From Chloroflexi bacterium UBA4730 (GTDB lineage Bacteria > Chloroflexota > Limnocylindria > P2-11E), in NCBI GenBank assembly GCA_002404155.1, contig DHJC01000058.1, forward strand, positions 13,684 to 77,683: DNA of 64,000 bases. Direction: 5' to 3'. Made by a program: the position numbers and the translations under genes. Below, one piece after another: positions 52,109 through 59,973 of this stretch (position 1 is its first letter; each line of letters begins with the position of its first letter). The notes under the pieces are model-generated. The model had not been told where the DNA came from, ran no database searches, and saw nothing but the letters and a program-made list of their open reading frames with translations.

Positions 52109-52265
52109 GGCGGGGCCCGAACGGGCGACCTTCTCGCCGCTCGGCGCTGGAAGCGCGAGTGAGCCGGTGATCGTGCACACCCAGGTCAACCTCGATGGCC
52201 GGACGATTGCGGATGTCGTCGGCCAGCACTACACGTCCATGCGCAGGCTCCAGGGACTCGCCTAG
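52089..52265 (+). pseudogene. phage tail tape-measure protein, C-terminal scrap
   Basis: The frame from an upstream stop at 52080-52082 reads TWFLAGEAGPERATFSPLG and then VIVHTQVNLDGRTIADVVG to TAG 52263-52265. GEAGPE followed by a V-x-V-x-x-DG strand is the standard end of tail tape-measure proteins. Only about 58 residues remain of a protein that is normally 600-1500 residues. This shows that the prophage morphogenesis region (portal, tail genes) was deleted between the protease and this scrap. Confidence 0.55.
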
Positions 52266-52269
52266 CCCC

Positions 52270-52355
52270 GCGCAACCGCGAACGGGCGCGGATTTGGGCC
52301 GGTTGGCAGCGTTTCTGTCAGCAGTACCAATAGGGGCGCGACCGCGAACGGGCGC
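52270..52355. repeat. direct repeat pair in a gene-poor gap
   Basis: GCGC(A/G)ACCGCGAACGGGCGC occurs at 52270-52289 and 52336-52355 with one mismatch, starts 66 bp apart. The region 52266-52426 contains no CDS that I support. The repeats could be iterons, regulator sites or the edges of a deletion. Confidence 0.6.
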
Positions 52356-52426
52356 ACGGTGACCACAGGTCGCCTCGTCCATTTGGATAATGGTCAGAGC
52401 CGCCCACTTGGCCGATAGTCAGTTCC

Positions 52427-52816
52427 GTGGGCGTGGGATACGCAGGCCAGGATGAAACCGTTGAGCTCAGGCTGTCGTCAGACGGGAACGAGCTCGCGAT
52501 TGTCGATCTCATCGGACGGCGACGCCGATGCGATGCGCGGTTGCCAGCCGACGGCCGCGCGGACGTCGCCGCCGCGCTGGCGCGGATGGCCGAAGCGGCG
52601 GAGCGCTCGACGTTTTCGGACGCGCCCGCGAAAGTGCTGGCTGAGGACGGCGGCCGGATTGATGTCGCAGCCCTGCCATCGGGGGTCGCGATCTACATCT
52701 TCCCCCCCGGTTCCTGGAAGAGCCGCTCGGTCCGACTGGTCCCCAGGGACGCCCGGCAGCTCGCAGCTGAGATGCGGCACCGCGGGGGAACCGCGCGCAG
52801 GCCGGCTCGCCCATGA
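52427..52816 (+). CDS. hypothetical protein, 129 aa
   Basis: From GTG 52427 the protein reads as alternating strands and helices (VELRLSSDGNELAIVDLIG, DVAAALARMAEAAERST) with a Pro-rich loop and a basic tail. No motif is recognised. The downstream gene starts inside its stop (ATGA at 52813-52816). The pair is probably element cargo. Confidence 0.45.
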   Translation: MGVGYAGQDETVELRLSSDGNELAIVDLIGRRRRCDARLPADGRADVAAALARMAEAAERSTFSDAPAKVLAEDGGRIDVAALPSGVAIYIFPPGSWKSRSVRLVPRDARQLAAEMRHRGGTARRPARP

Positions 52817-53061
52817 CGGTGAACGATGGCAGCGTCGTCTCCCGAAACGACTGGGTCAACGGATTGGTGCCGTGTCCGAGCTGCGGTCTGCGGCTCGACA
52901 AGGGCCGCGATCACGGGGAGTTCGTGTGGGATGACTGGGACGCGCGGGCCACGAAGGCCTTGGGCGTCACGGGCACCCACGCCCGGTGCGGCACCCCGTT
53001 TCGGCTGCACTTCGAGGACGTGCCGACCTCTGCGATCCGTCGGGCCGCCGTCCCCCGCTAG
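52813..53061 (+). CDS. small Cys-containing hypothetical protein, 82 aa
   Basis: Begins with an overlapping ATG. It contains PCPSCGLRLDKGRDHGEFVW and ARCGTPFRLHF, giving a CxxC...C pattern of a likely zinc ribbon. It also has a DW/ W-rich acidic loop (WDDWDARA). Function unknown. Confidence 0.45.
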   Translation: MTVNDGSVVSRNDWVNGLVPCPSCGLRLDKGRDHGEFVWDDWDARATKALGVTGTHARCGTPFRLHFEDVPTSAIRRAAVPR

Positions 53062-53255
53062 GCTGGAAACGCGAAGGCCCGCCTCTCCTGGCCGAGGCCG
53101 AATCTTGTCCCTAGTTGGGGCGAACCGCCGAGGCTCAGTACGCACTTGGGGCAGATTGGATCTATGTGCTGCGATCGAACGTATAGGCGCTGGCGGCCGG
53201 CTGTAGGTCAATCTCCGGCGACTCGGAACGGTGCCGCTCATATGGCCCACGCCCG

Positions 53256-53642
53256 CTAGTTCGTCGCCGAATTGTGCAGGGGCGGCTGCCGAACGGCATC
53301 CGCTACACCTTCGAGTGTCCGCTCGAGCAATGGAATGTCGTAGGGCTTACGCAACACGCCGAAGACCCCTGCGAGGTCCATCGCGCCTACAAGCGGGAAT
53401 CCAGAAACGATGACGATCGGAATGTCTCGCGTCTTGGGATCAGCGTGTAAGCTGCGCACCAGCTCGTACCCATGCACGTCGGGCAGGCCGAGGTCGAGGA
53501 TGATCACATCCGGTGCCGCTCCGGCGAGCGCGATTGCCTCTCGACCGTTCTTCGCCACAAGCACCTCATGGCCGAGTGGGGTAAGGAACTCGCGATAGAA
53601 GTCTTGGATCGTGTGATCATCTTCGACGGCGAGAATCCGCAC
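53256..53642 (-). CDS. single-domain response regulator (receiver)
   Basis: This 128-residue CheY-like protein has the acidic pocket (VEDDHTIQD), phospho-acceptor Asp in PDVIILDLGLPDVHG, a Ser in VIVSGFP and the Lys of LRKPYD. No output domain follows. It would take phosphate from a histidine kinase not found in this window. It is the only two-component-type gene in unit A, and neither neighbour is related. Confidence 0.85.
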   Translation of the reverse strand: MRILAVEDDHTIQDFYREFLTPLGHEVLVAKNGREAIALAGAAPDVIILDLGLPDVHGYELVRSLHADPKTRDIPIVIVSGFPLVGAMDLAGVFGVLRKPYDIPLLERTLEGVADAVRQPPLHNSATN

Positions 53643-53992
53643 GCGAGGATCCTAAAACAAGGAAGGACACGAGTGTCGCGGGGAGTTTCGGATGGACGAA
53701 GAGAATACTGACCAGACACCAGCGGCCTCCTTAGACGACAGGCGAACAGGCACTGCAGCTCGGCCGCATCTTCACGCCTCGTCCCAGATCGTCGTCGTCA
53801 TAACCGGAACGGCGAGGCGGCGAAGGTCGCGCAGCGCCCGCTCGGCGAGGGTGTCGAGCTGGTCCGTGGTGAGCAGCACCGCGAGCAGAGTGTAAACACG
53901 GTGGATACAGCCTGCCGGTCAGAACCTGGGTTCCGACCATTCGCCGGTTGTCCGGATCGCCGGCTATCGACACCCGCTAGGCTCGCCCGGTC
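53643..53992. other. 350-bp gap with a possible small minus-strand gene
   Basis: No complete gene is supported. A minus-strand frame ending at 53772-53774 reads LLAVLLTTDQLDTLAERALR and then VPVMTTTIWDEA, which looks protein-like but has no clear start codon. It could be the tail of a truncated phage-type gene. Confidence 0.35.
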
Positions 53993-54469
53993 GTGTGGGG
54001 CAAGCAGAAGAGCAGGGCGACGAACACGGTGGAGCCGCGGCGGCCCACCGATGAAGCTCTGCTCGAAGCGCTGCGTCTGAACGACGATCACATACGCGGC
54101 TTGACGAGACTCGATAAGGAGCTCGTGTACGTTCCACTAACGGCGCTCGGGGCGGCTGTGTTCGCCGAGCTCGCCGCTGCTACACCGCTCGCGTTCGGCA
54201 AAGCTGCATGCGGCTGTGGCAGCGTCGTCGTGCTCGTTCTCGTTGTCCTATTGGTTCTGGTCGCCGTGGTCGTCGTACAAGGTCTGCTAAGGAATCAGGA
54301 CCGACACGTCCAGTTGCTCGGCTACCGAGACCTGCTCATGAGAAAGCTCGAGCTGCCAGCAATACCGGAGGTGCAGGACCTCGGGAGAGGCCGGAGGATC
54401 TACGCCGGGCTCTTCCTACTCGGCTGGGTCCTCGGAAGCCTGACGCTCGTCAGCCTGTTGAGTCGGTAG
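53993..54469 (+). CDS. hypothetical membrane protein with two membrane regions
   Basis: The 158-residue protein (GTG start) has a soluble N-terminal part (residues 1-50), a long Val/Leu-rich membrane hairpin (LVLVVLLVLVAVVVVQGLL) and a second C-terminal membrane segment (GLFLLGWVLGSLTLVSLL). No family is recognised. It converges with the minus-strand gene at 54527; a hairpin terminator lies between them. Confidence 0.5.
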   Translation: MWGKQKSRATNTVEPRRPTDEALLEALRLNDDHIRGLTRLDKELVYVPLTALGAAVFAELAAATPLAFGKAACGCGSVVVLVLVVLLVLVAVVVVQGLLRNQDRHVQLLGYRDLLMRKLELPAIPEVQDLGRGRRIYAGLFLLGWVLGSLTLVSLLSR

Positions 54470-54477
54470 GACACGAA

Positions 54478-54503
54478 ACGGCCGCCCGGTGAGGGGCGGC
54501 CGT
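54478..54503. terminator. bidirectional hairpin terminator
   Basis: Perfect 10-bp arms ACGGCCGCCC/GGGCGGCCGT with a 6-nt loop GGTGAG lie between two converging genes. A short T-containing tract follows on the plus side (CTGGTCT); there is no long U run. Confidence 0.6.
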
Positions 54504-54526
54504 CTGGTCTACGCGCGGGTTACGCG

Positions 54527-54964
54527 CTACTCGCTGGGGATCGGGAGCGAGCCCCGTTCGCGCAGCCACGCCGCCGCGACGGCGAGCGCGGCGTGCTCCA
54601 CGCCGATGTCGAAGGCTTCTTGGATGTGGTCGTAGGTGTCGACGTCGATGGCCCCGGCGGCTCGCAGCTCGTCGGTGATCGCCTTGAGCACCGCCCGGCA
54701 GTAACGGATGTTCGGGTCATCGAGCCGCGGCTCGGCGAGGGTCTCGAGTGCGATCCGGCGGATCGCCTTTGCGTTCTGCGCGCGGGCCGCTGCCCGGTTC
54801 TCGGGGAGCGAGTAGCTGGTCGGGTCGTAGTCGACGAGCTGCTCGCGGCCGATGAACGGGTGGCCGTGCTTGGCGATCACGTCTCGGCGCTCGGGGTTGA
54901 ATGCGGTCCCGGTCGCGTCGGGCATCCGACGGGCTAGTGTCGTCGCTGACGGGGATGCGGTCAC
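54527..54964 (-). CDS. hypothetical protein, 145 aa
   Basis: GTG at 54962-54964 follows AAGGAGACGCGAA, a good ribosome binding site. The protein is mostly helical and acidic with no Cys. FIGREQLVDYDPTSYSLPENR and RIALETLAEPRLDDPNIRYC stand out, with a C-terminal helix (FDIGVEHAALAVAAAWLRERG). Function unknown. A hairpin and the unit B recombinase end lie directly upstream. Confidence 0.5.
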   Translation of the reverse strand: MTASPSATTLARRMPDATGTAFNPERRDVIAKHGHPFIGREQLVDYDPTSYSLPENRAAARAQNAKAIRRIALETLAEPRLDDPNIRYCRAVLKAITDELRAAGAIDVDTYDHIQEAFDIGVEHAALAVAAAWLRERGSLPIPSE

Positions 54965-54985
54965 TTCGCGTCTCCTTCGCTGAGT

Positions 54986-55009
54986 CCGCCGGCGTTCATG
55001 CGCCGGCGG
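54986..55009. repeat. hairpin at the right end of unit A, shared with unit B
   Basis: Arms CCGCCGGCG/CGCCGGCGG with loop TTCATG. The sequence CGCCGGCGGCTCCGTGTC at 55001-55018 recurs at 63254-63271, also just left of an attachment-like repeat. It marks the same boundary in two units. Confidence 0.6.
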
Positions 55010-55016
55010 CTCCGTG

Positions 55017-55892
55017 TCACGCCGCCGGGATAAGGCGGCCGTTCGCCAACGCAATATGCCGTGTGCCACGTGCGGGTCCACGCCCCACCAGCCCCTCAGC
55101 TGGGCAACCAGCAAACACGGCCTCGAGATGAGGCATCCAGTCGGCGGTCGGTTTCGCGGACTCGATCGCGCCATCCCGCATCACGATCTCATCGATGAGG
55201 CTCTTGAGCAGACTCTGGCGCTGATCGCCGCGCATCTCGTCCCATCGGTCGACGAGCGTCGAGAGGCTGGCAGCGCGGCGCTCAGTGGTCTTCGGCGCTT
55301 CGGTGCTGATCGCGTCGAGCTGCAGCCGGAGGTCGGCGATCTCGCGGCGGAAGGCACCTTCATCGCTGACGGCGCCAGCTTCCCACGCGACACGCTTGCG
55401 CTCGATCTTCGTCTCGATCTCCCGGCGTCGTTGTGCGGCGGTCTTCGTCGGGGTCGCGGGAGTGCGGAGCTTCGACCGCTCCGCGTCGTAGATGCCTTGC
55501 CACTCCGGTTCGACGCGGATGGCGCGGAGCCAGTCGAGGATCTCCCGCTCGAGCGCGTCGGCATCGGCGCGCGGTTCGTCACAGAGCCCCGCGGCATCCC
55601 GACGGCGGCAGATGTAGCAGCGCTTCGCGCGGTCGTGGCTGGCGTAGGTCTTGGACCGGACGTTGTCGCCACAACGACCGCAGGTGACGAGGCCGCTGAG
55701 CGCGTACGCGCGTACGCGGCGGTCCACGGCGATGAGGCGAGCGACGTCGGGCTCGTGCAGGCGCTCGCGCAGACGGTCGAGACCCGGCCGCTTGGTGTTC
55801 TTGCCAGAGCGGTGAAGATCCTCATGGACCTCGATCTTCATGCCCTGCAACGCCGGGAGCGACTTGCACGTGCAGCGGCGGACGGCGGCCCG
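55017..55892 (-). pseudogene. large serine recombinase remnant (unit B), internal and N-terminal deletions
   Basis: The frame starts within the catalytic domain (MKIEVHEDLHRSGKNTKRPG, RLRERLHEPDVA) and then jumps directly to the zinc ribbon (ALSGLVTCGRCGDNVRS, CYICRRRDAAGLC). A coiled coil (EIETKIERKRVAWEAGAVSD) and SLSTLVDRWDEMRGDQRQSLL follow. The catalytic Ser region, the SMSRLGRS motif and the recombinase domain are gone. Compared with unit A, an in-frame deletion joined EPDVA to RLIAVDRR. It cannot recombine DNA. The last residues run through the attachment-like repeat (55084-55097) into the neighbour unit. Confidence 0.75.
55084..55097 (+). repeat. attachment-like repeat, copy 2 (unit A/B junction)
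   Basis: CCCACCAGCCCCTC is identical to 47522-47535 at the tRNA-Arg 3' end. The preceding bases are also related: GGGTCCACGC here against GGGTTCGATT in the tRNA. It lies at the C-terminal end of the unit B recombinase frame. Confidence 0.6.
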
Positions 55893-56127
55893 GAAGGCTC
55901 AACGTCGCTGCGCTCGGGTCGTAGCGAAGCGGGCAAGGGCTCGCCGACCGTCATCAACTTGATGATCTGTCCGAGCGTTGCCGGCCCCCAAAATAGACGC
56001 GTTTGCCCGTCTATCGGCCTCGCGGCCGGAACGTTGAAGCTGCTGGGTAGCTCTTTCGTACCAGCCGGGGCCTAATACCTCGGCTGGTCGTTCGTTCATC
56101 CGGACAGCGACCGGGTTGGGACGGTGG

Positions 56128-56715
56128 ATGGGCGCGGACGACCTCAACGGATCGGCCGGTTCTGCCGATAGACCGGCGGATGAAGAACGGGATCTTGCGA
56201 CGCGGGCGGCCGGCGGCGATCGCCGGGCCTTCGCCGCGCTCTACGAGCTGCACCTCGACGCGGTCTACCGCTACGCGTTTTACCGGCTGCGGACGGACGC
56301 GGAGGCTGCGGACGTGACCAGCGACGTGTTCCACCGCGCGCTCGTCGCGATGCCGACGTACGAGCCGCGTCGGCCGTTCCTCGCCTTTCTATACGGGATC
56401 GCGCGACACGTCGTGGCCGACCGCCTGCGGAGCGCGCGGCCGCAGGCGAGCTTCGCCGAGGCGATTGCGCACCCGAGCGACGCCGCGGGTCCAGAGGCGA
56501 CGGCGGTCCGTCTCGATGACGCCCGCCGGCTGCGCAGCGCGATCGCTCGGCTCACGCCGCTGCAGCAGGAGATCGTCATCCTCCGGGCGATCGAGGGGCG
56601 CTCGACGAAAGAGATCGCCGCGGTCACCGGCAAACCGGAGAGCACGATCCGCGGGATCCACATGCGCGCGCTTGCCGCGCTCCGCGAGCTCATGCGCGAC
56701 GAGGCCGCAAGATGA
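56128..56715 (+). CDS. ECF-type RNA polymerase sigma factor
   Basis: About 195 residues. The sigma2 region is FAALYELHLDAVYRYAFYRL, AADVTSDVFHRAL, RRPFLAFLYGIARHVVADRL. The sigma4 region is LTPLQQEIVILRAIEGRSTK, EIAAVTGKPESTIRGIHMRA. It would direct transcription of a small regulon. The ATG at 56128 is chosen over a TTG at 56116. It overlaps the DUF5667 gene at 56712 (ATGA), a common sigma/anti-sigma-like pair. A 9-of-10 inverted repeat (CCAGCCGGGG/CCTCGGCTGG) lies upstream at 56063-56089. Confidence 0.88.
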   Translation: MGADDLNGSAGSADRPADEERDLATRAAGGDRRAFAALYELHLDAVYRYAFYRLRTDAEAADVTSDVFHRALVAMPTYEPRRPFLAFLYGIARHVVADRLRSARPQASFAEAIAHPSDAAGPEATAVRLDDARRLRSAIARLTPLQQEIVILRAIEGRSTKEIAAVTGKPESTIRGIHMRALAALRELMRDEAAR

Positions 56716-57470
56716 GCGGCTTCGGTCTGAATGAACGCGAGCTCGGCGAGTTCGCCGACGATCTCGCGCGCCGCGGCCGCGTCACGGCACCCGCGGCCCT
56801 GCGCACGCAGCTCCGTGCCTCTCTGCTTGCCGCACCGGTCAGCCCGCGCCGTCAGCCCTCGACATGGTCCCGGCTGGGCGCCCTTCGCCCGGTGCTCGCC
56901 GCGGTCCTCGTGATCGCGCTCCTCGCGGCGGGCGGCTCCGCGGCCGCGTCGAGCTTGCCCGGTGATCCGGCATTCGCGCTGAAGCGCGCGGTCGAGGTCG
57001 TCCAGGTGGCCCTCGCGCCGGATGATGCGGCGCGGCTCGACACCCTCGTCGCGCAATCCGATCGGCGCCTCGCCGACCTGCAGACGGCCGCCGCGGTCCG
57101 GGCGACCGCGATCGCACCGGCGACCGACGAGTACCTCGCCGCCGTCGCACGCGTGGATGGCACGCTCAGCGCCCTCCTCACTGCGCCGGCCACGCCCGCA
57201 CGCGACGCCGCGATCGGGCGGGCATCGGCAGCCAGCGCGGAGCACATCGCGATGCTGCAGACGCTCGCCGCCCGGCTGCCCGCCGCGGCGCAGCCCGGGA
57301 TCCAGCGCGCGATCGAAGCGCAGCAGGCGGTGCACGGCAAGTCCGGCAGCGCGCCCGGGCGGCCGGCGTCGCCCGGCAACGGGAACGGCACCGCGCCGGG
57401 CCGGCCATCCGATCTGCCGGTGCCGTCCGGGCGCGGCGGTCCGCCAAGCGGAGTGCCCGGCCGGCCGTAG
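56712..57470 (+). CDS. DUF5667 membrane protein, probable anti-sigma partner
   Basis: This 252-residue protein has an N-terminal cytoplasmic part with a short helix (GELAD-like LGEFADDLARRG), one membrane helix (PVLAAVLVIALLAAGGSAAA) and the DUF5667 core (LPGDPAFALKRAVEVVQVAL, DTLVAQSDRRLADLQ). A long Gly/Pro/Ser-rich tail follows. Genes of this type follow ECF sigma factors and probably act as membrane anchors or anti-sigma regulators; the release signal is unknown. It overlaps the sigma gene by 4 bp. Confidence 0.8.
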   Translation: MSGFGLNERELGEFADDLARRGRVTAPAALRTQLRASLLAAPVSPRRQPSTWSRLGALRPVLAAVLVIALLAAGGSAAASSLPGDPAFALKRAVEVVQVALAPDDAARLDTLVAQSDRRLADLQTAAAVRATAIAPATDEYLAAVARVDGTLSALLTAPATPARDAAIGRASAASAEHIAMLQTLAARLPAAAQPGIQRAIEAQQAVHGKSGSAPGRPASPGNGNGTAPGRPSDLPVPSGRGGPPSGVPGRP

Positions 57471-57536
57471 CCGCTACATGCCCGCGAGCGCGGTCGCGAT
57501 CGACGCGGCCACTCGCGCGTTGAGGAGACGCCCGTA

Positions 57537-58193
57537 ATGAACATCGTCTCGGCCATCGATCCGGCGGACCTCAACGAGCGCACCGATGCGATCGCGGTCC
57601 TCGATCCCGGTCGGTCCATCTACGAGCGGCTCGTCCGCGGGTTCTGGACAGAAGGAATCAAGGTGTACCGCGCTGGCCCGGGCCCCGCGCGGCGATCGGG
57701 TACCCCGCTCCTAGTCATGGTCCTCGACGGCGATCCCGACTGGGCGAAGATTGCGACCGCCTGCGCGACCCAGCCGACCCTGCTCATCGCGACCGACCCG
57801 TCCACGGAGGACGTCCTGCGGGCCATCGACCTCGACGCTCGCGGCTACCTCCCGGCGACCATCAGCGACCGCGCGCTGGTGGACGCGATCCGCGGGATCC
57901 GCGCCGGCGAGGTCGCCTTCAGCCGGGCCGCGCTCGGCGCGTGGCTCCGGCGCCAGGCGGGCGCGCAGAGCGGGGGAGCGAACGCGCGGCTCACGCCGCG
58001 GCAGCGTCAGGTCGTCGCGCTCATCGCTCGCGGCGCGTGCGACAAGGAGATCGCCAGTGCGCTGGGCATCGCCACCGCCACCGCGCAGAAGCACGTCGCG
58101 CACCTGCTCGCGCGACTCGGTGCGCCGAACCGCGCCGCCGCGGTCGCCCTCACCACTGGCCTGCCGCAAGCGCTCACGACCCGGAGCCCGTAG
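57537..58193 (+). CDS. LuxR/NarL-type regulator with divergent receiver
   Basis: The 218-residue protein has an N-terminal receiver-like fold (LVMVLDGDPDW in the place of the phospho-acceptor region, ATDPSTEDVLRAIDLDARGYL). It has a canonical LuxR HTH at the C-terminus (RLTPRQRQVVALIARGACDK, EIASALGIATATAQKHVAHL). The usual acidic pocket and the phospho-Asp are not clear, so the receiver may be phosphorylation-independent. It lies 66 bp after the DUF5667 gene and may be in the same transcript. Confidence 0.75.
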   Translation: MNIVSAIDPADLNERTDAIAVLDPGRSIYERLVRGFWTEGIKVYRAGPGPARRSGTPLLVMVLDGDPDWAKIATACATQPTLLIATDPSTEDVLRAIDLDARGYLPATISDRALVDAIRGIRAGEVAFSRAALGAWLRRQAGAQSGGANARLTPRQRQVVALIARGACDKEIASALGIATATAQKHVAHLLARLGAPNRAAAVALTTGLPQALTTRSP

Positions 58194-58380
58194 GTAACCG
58201 CGCGCTCCGGCGCGCATGGGCCGATCACCGCAGTGCGGCGCGTCCGCACCTCGCATTCGGCATTGCGCCTCCTTGCTCGTTATGCATTTCACTTGTGGTC
58301 AGCCTGCCGCAGCCCCTTAAGCCGGCCCACTAGGCCGCCGAGTTACCTCTCAAGAACCCGCCCACGAAGGGAAGGCCTTG

Positions 58381-58500
58381 ATGCGCCGCATTCTCACGGC
58401 TGTTGTCGCTCTCGCAGCTCTCGTTCTTGGGGCGGGTGCTGGCGTCGGTCCTCATTTCGCATTGTCTGGATTCCCCGGATTCGCCCTCGAAAAGGTTTGA
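58381..58500 (+). CDS. small exported peptide, 39 aa
   Basis: ATG 58381 follows GAAGGGAAGGCC. The 39-residue product has a basic MRRI start, a hydrophobic core (LTAVVALAALVLGAGAG) and a Phe/Gly/Pro-rich tail (HFALSGFPGFALEKV), like a signal peptide or a small membrane peptide. A terminator-like hairpin follows about 140 bp later. No family is recognised; it may be a small toxin-like or signalling peptide. Confidence 0.4.
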   Translation: MRRILTAVVALAALVLGAGAGVGPHFALSGFPGFALEKV

Positions 58501-58641
58501 ACATCCGCGCGCCTTATCCTCCGCCGCGTGAGGATTGCGGGACTTCCCAGAGACTTTGTTTCTGGCGCTTTTTCTGATTATCGCCTCGTCGCGGCAGGTC
58601 GCCAGCCGATCCTGACAGTCCCACCCATCCCACCTGAAGAG

Positions 58642-58678
58642 GCCCGGGCCGCATACCTAACCGCGGTCCGGGTCTTTT
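58642..58678 (+). terminator. probable Rho-independent terminator
   Basis: Arms GCCCGGGCCGC (58642-58652) and GCGGTCCGGGT (58663-58673) pair at 9 of 11 positions with a 10-nt loop and are followed by CTTTTCG. It would end the transcript of the small exported peptide or the regulator genes. Confidence 0.55.
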
Positions 58679-58775
58679 CGCTCTCCGGTCTTTGCGGGAG
58701 CGTCAAGAACGGCGCGGACCCTGGGCGCCCTCGCGAGCGGGGCGGGTACCCCGGGGGCGGTACGCTCATTCGGAA

Positions 58776-59009
58776 GTGAGATGCGTCGTGGTCGCGTCGC
58801 TACCGATTGACGCGAATTGGGAAACACTCGACGGGGCGGCGGGACGGCCAGTCCGGCACGAGGCTGTCACCGACAGCAAGGAGCCGTACGTTAGGGCATG
58901 GGACTTTGGTGAGGACCGTGCAGAGGCTGAGCAGGCCGTCACGCGACTCAACAACATCCCTGGCGTCAGCGCGACGATCCGCGAAGACAGCGACGAGCCG
59001 GCGCACTAA
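58776..59009 (+). CDS. small hypothetical protein, 77 aa
   Basis: Starts at GTG 58776 (VRCVVVASLPIDANWETL) and contains a mixed alpha/beta pattern with acidic helices (AEAEQAVTRLNNIPGVSATI), possibly a small SPOR-like or ACT-like fold. The frame continues to 59009 and overlaps the minus-strand HGG remnant by 44 bp. Function unknown. Confidence 0.45.
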   Translation: MRCVVVASLPIDANWETLDGAAGRPVRHEAVTDSKEPYVRAWDFGEDRAEAEQAVTRLNNIPGVSATIREDSDEPAH

Positions 59010-59166
59010 GAGCCCGTAAACTCGGCGCCGGCGCGCGGCCGTGAATGAAATGCGGGCTGTCGCGCCCGACGGGCGTGGCGCCGCCGTGGACGCGGCAGCG
59101 CGATCGCCCGGGGACGGGAAGCTCCGGGCAGGACCCGCCCGGCCGGAGCTTTGCGCCGCAATCACG
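58966..59166 (-). pseudogene. HGG-motif protein remnant next to IS110
   Basis: Reads CGAKLRPGGSC, then PGRSRCRVHGGATPVGRDSP and HFIHGR, the same HGG pattern as the protein at 9544-9978. The start is lost and the IS110 end joins directly upstream; the C-terminus is also altered and the frame stops at 58966. It looks like the rest of a gene cut by the IS110 insertion. Confidence 0.45.
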
Positions 59167-59906
59167 CCCCAGATGAACCCCGCGAGCTCGCGGGCGACGG
59201 CGACGGTGGCGATGTTGGACAGCGTGCCCCCGCTGGGTCATCCGCCAGTACCGGGCATGCAGCCGCTGCTGCGCGGCGATCGCGTAGCCCACCAGCTCGG
59301 CCGGCTGATCGGCGAAGCGCGTGCGCCAGGCGGAGCCCAATGCGGGTTTCTGACGATAGGCCCAGGCGGCTTCGACGAGCACCCGGCGCAGGTGGGCGGT
59401 GCCGGTTTTGGTGATCGATCCGCGGCGGTGACGCTCGCCGGAGTACTCGCTCGGGACCGGGCCGGTGAAGCCCATGCACGCAGCCGCGCCGGCGAAGCGC
59501 CGGAGGTCACCGACCTCGACCAGCAGGGTGAGCGCACTGAGCGACTTGATCCCCCGCAGGCAGCACAGCCGCCGGACTGCAGCCGCGTACGGCTCGCTCA
59601 CCGCGATCCGCTCGATCGCGCCGTCCATGAGGTCACGCTGCCGCAGCCGGGCCTCGATGATCGCCAGGTGATGCCCGACCAGCGCATCCAGGCCGGCCAC
59701 GTCGAACTGCTGGCGGCGGATCCAGGCCAAGTGCCGCTCGGTCCACCTGGTCTTGGTCTCGCAGGATGTCCTCGCACAGGTCCTCGCGCGCGCGGACCAG
59801 ATCGCGGACCGCCTCTTCCTCCGGCGGCGGGATCCGGATGGTGGTGAGCAGGCCGGCCCGGAACAGCCCGGCCAGCTTGTGGGCGTCGCGGCGGTCGGTC
59901 TTGATC
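59150..59906 (-). pseudogene. IS110-family transposase, C-terminal part (right of IS3 insertion)
   Basis: Minus-strand reading after the IS3 element gives QIKTDRRDAHKLAGLFRAGL, EEEAVRDLVRAREDLCEDIL. After a frame change near 59770 it continues with RHLAWIRRQQFDVAGLDALV, CLRGIKSLSALTLLVEVGDL, GSITKTGTAHLRRVLVEAAW and FADQPAELVGYAIAAQQRLH. A third frame change at a five-G run leads to NIATVAVARELAGFIWGVI. These are the Transposase_20 region and the end of an IS110 DEDD transposase. At least two indels make it inactive. Confidence 0.75.
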
Positions 59907-59973
59907 TGAAGTTGCCCCGATTCCGTGGAGACCCTGAGACTTGAGGGCCAAGTGCCCAAAGAAGGAGATCCAC

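Noticed and set aside
58528..58779. Open frame 58528-58779 (GTG start) as a gene
   Set aside because: A terminator-like hairpin with a T tract lies inside it and the C-terminal half is Gly/Pro/Arg-rich; not enough support.
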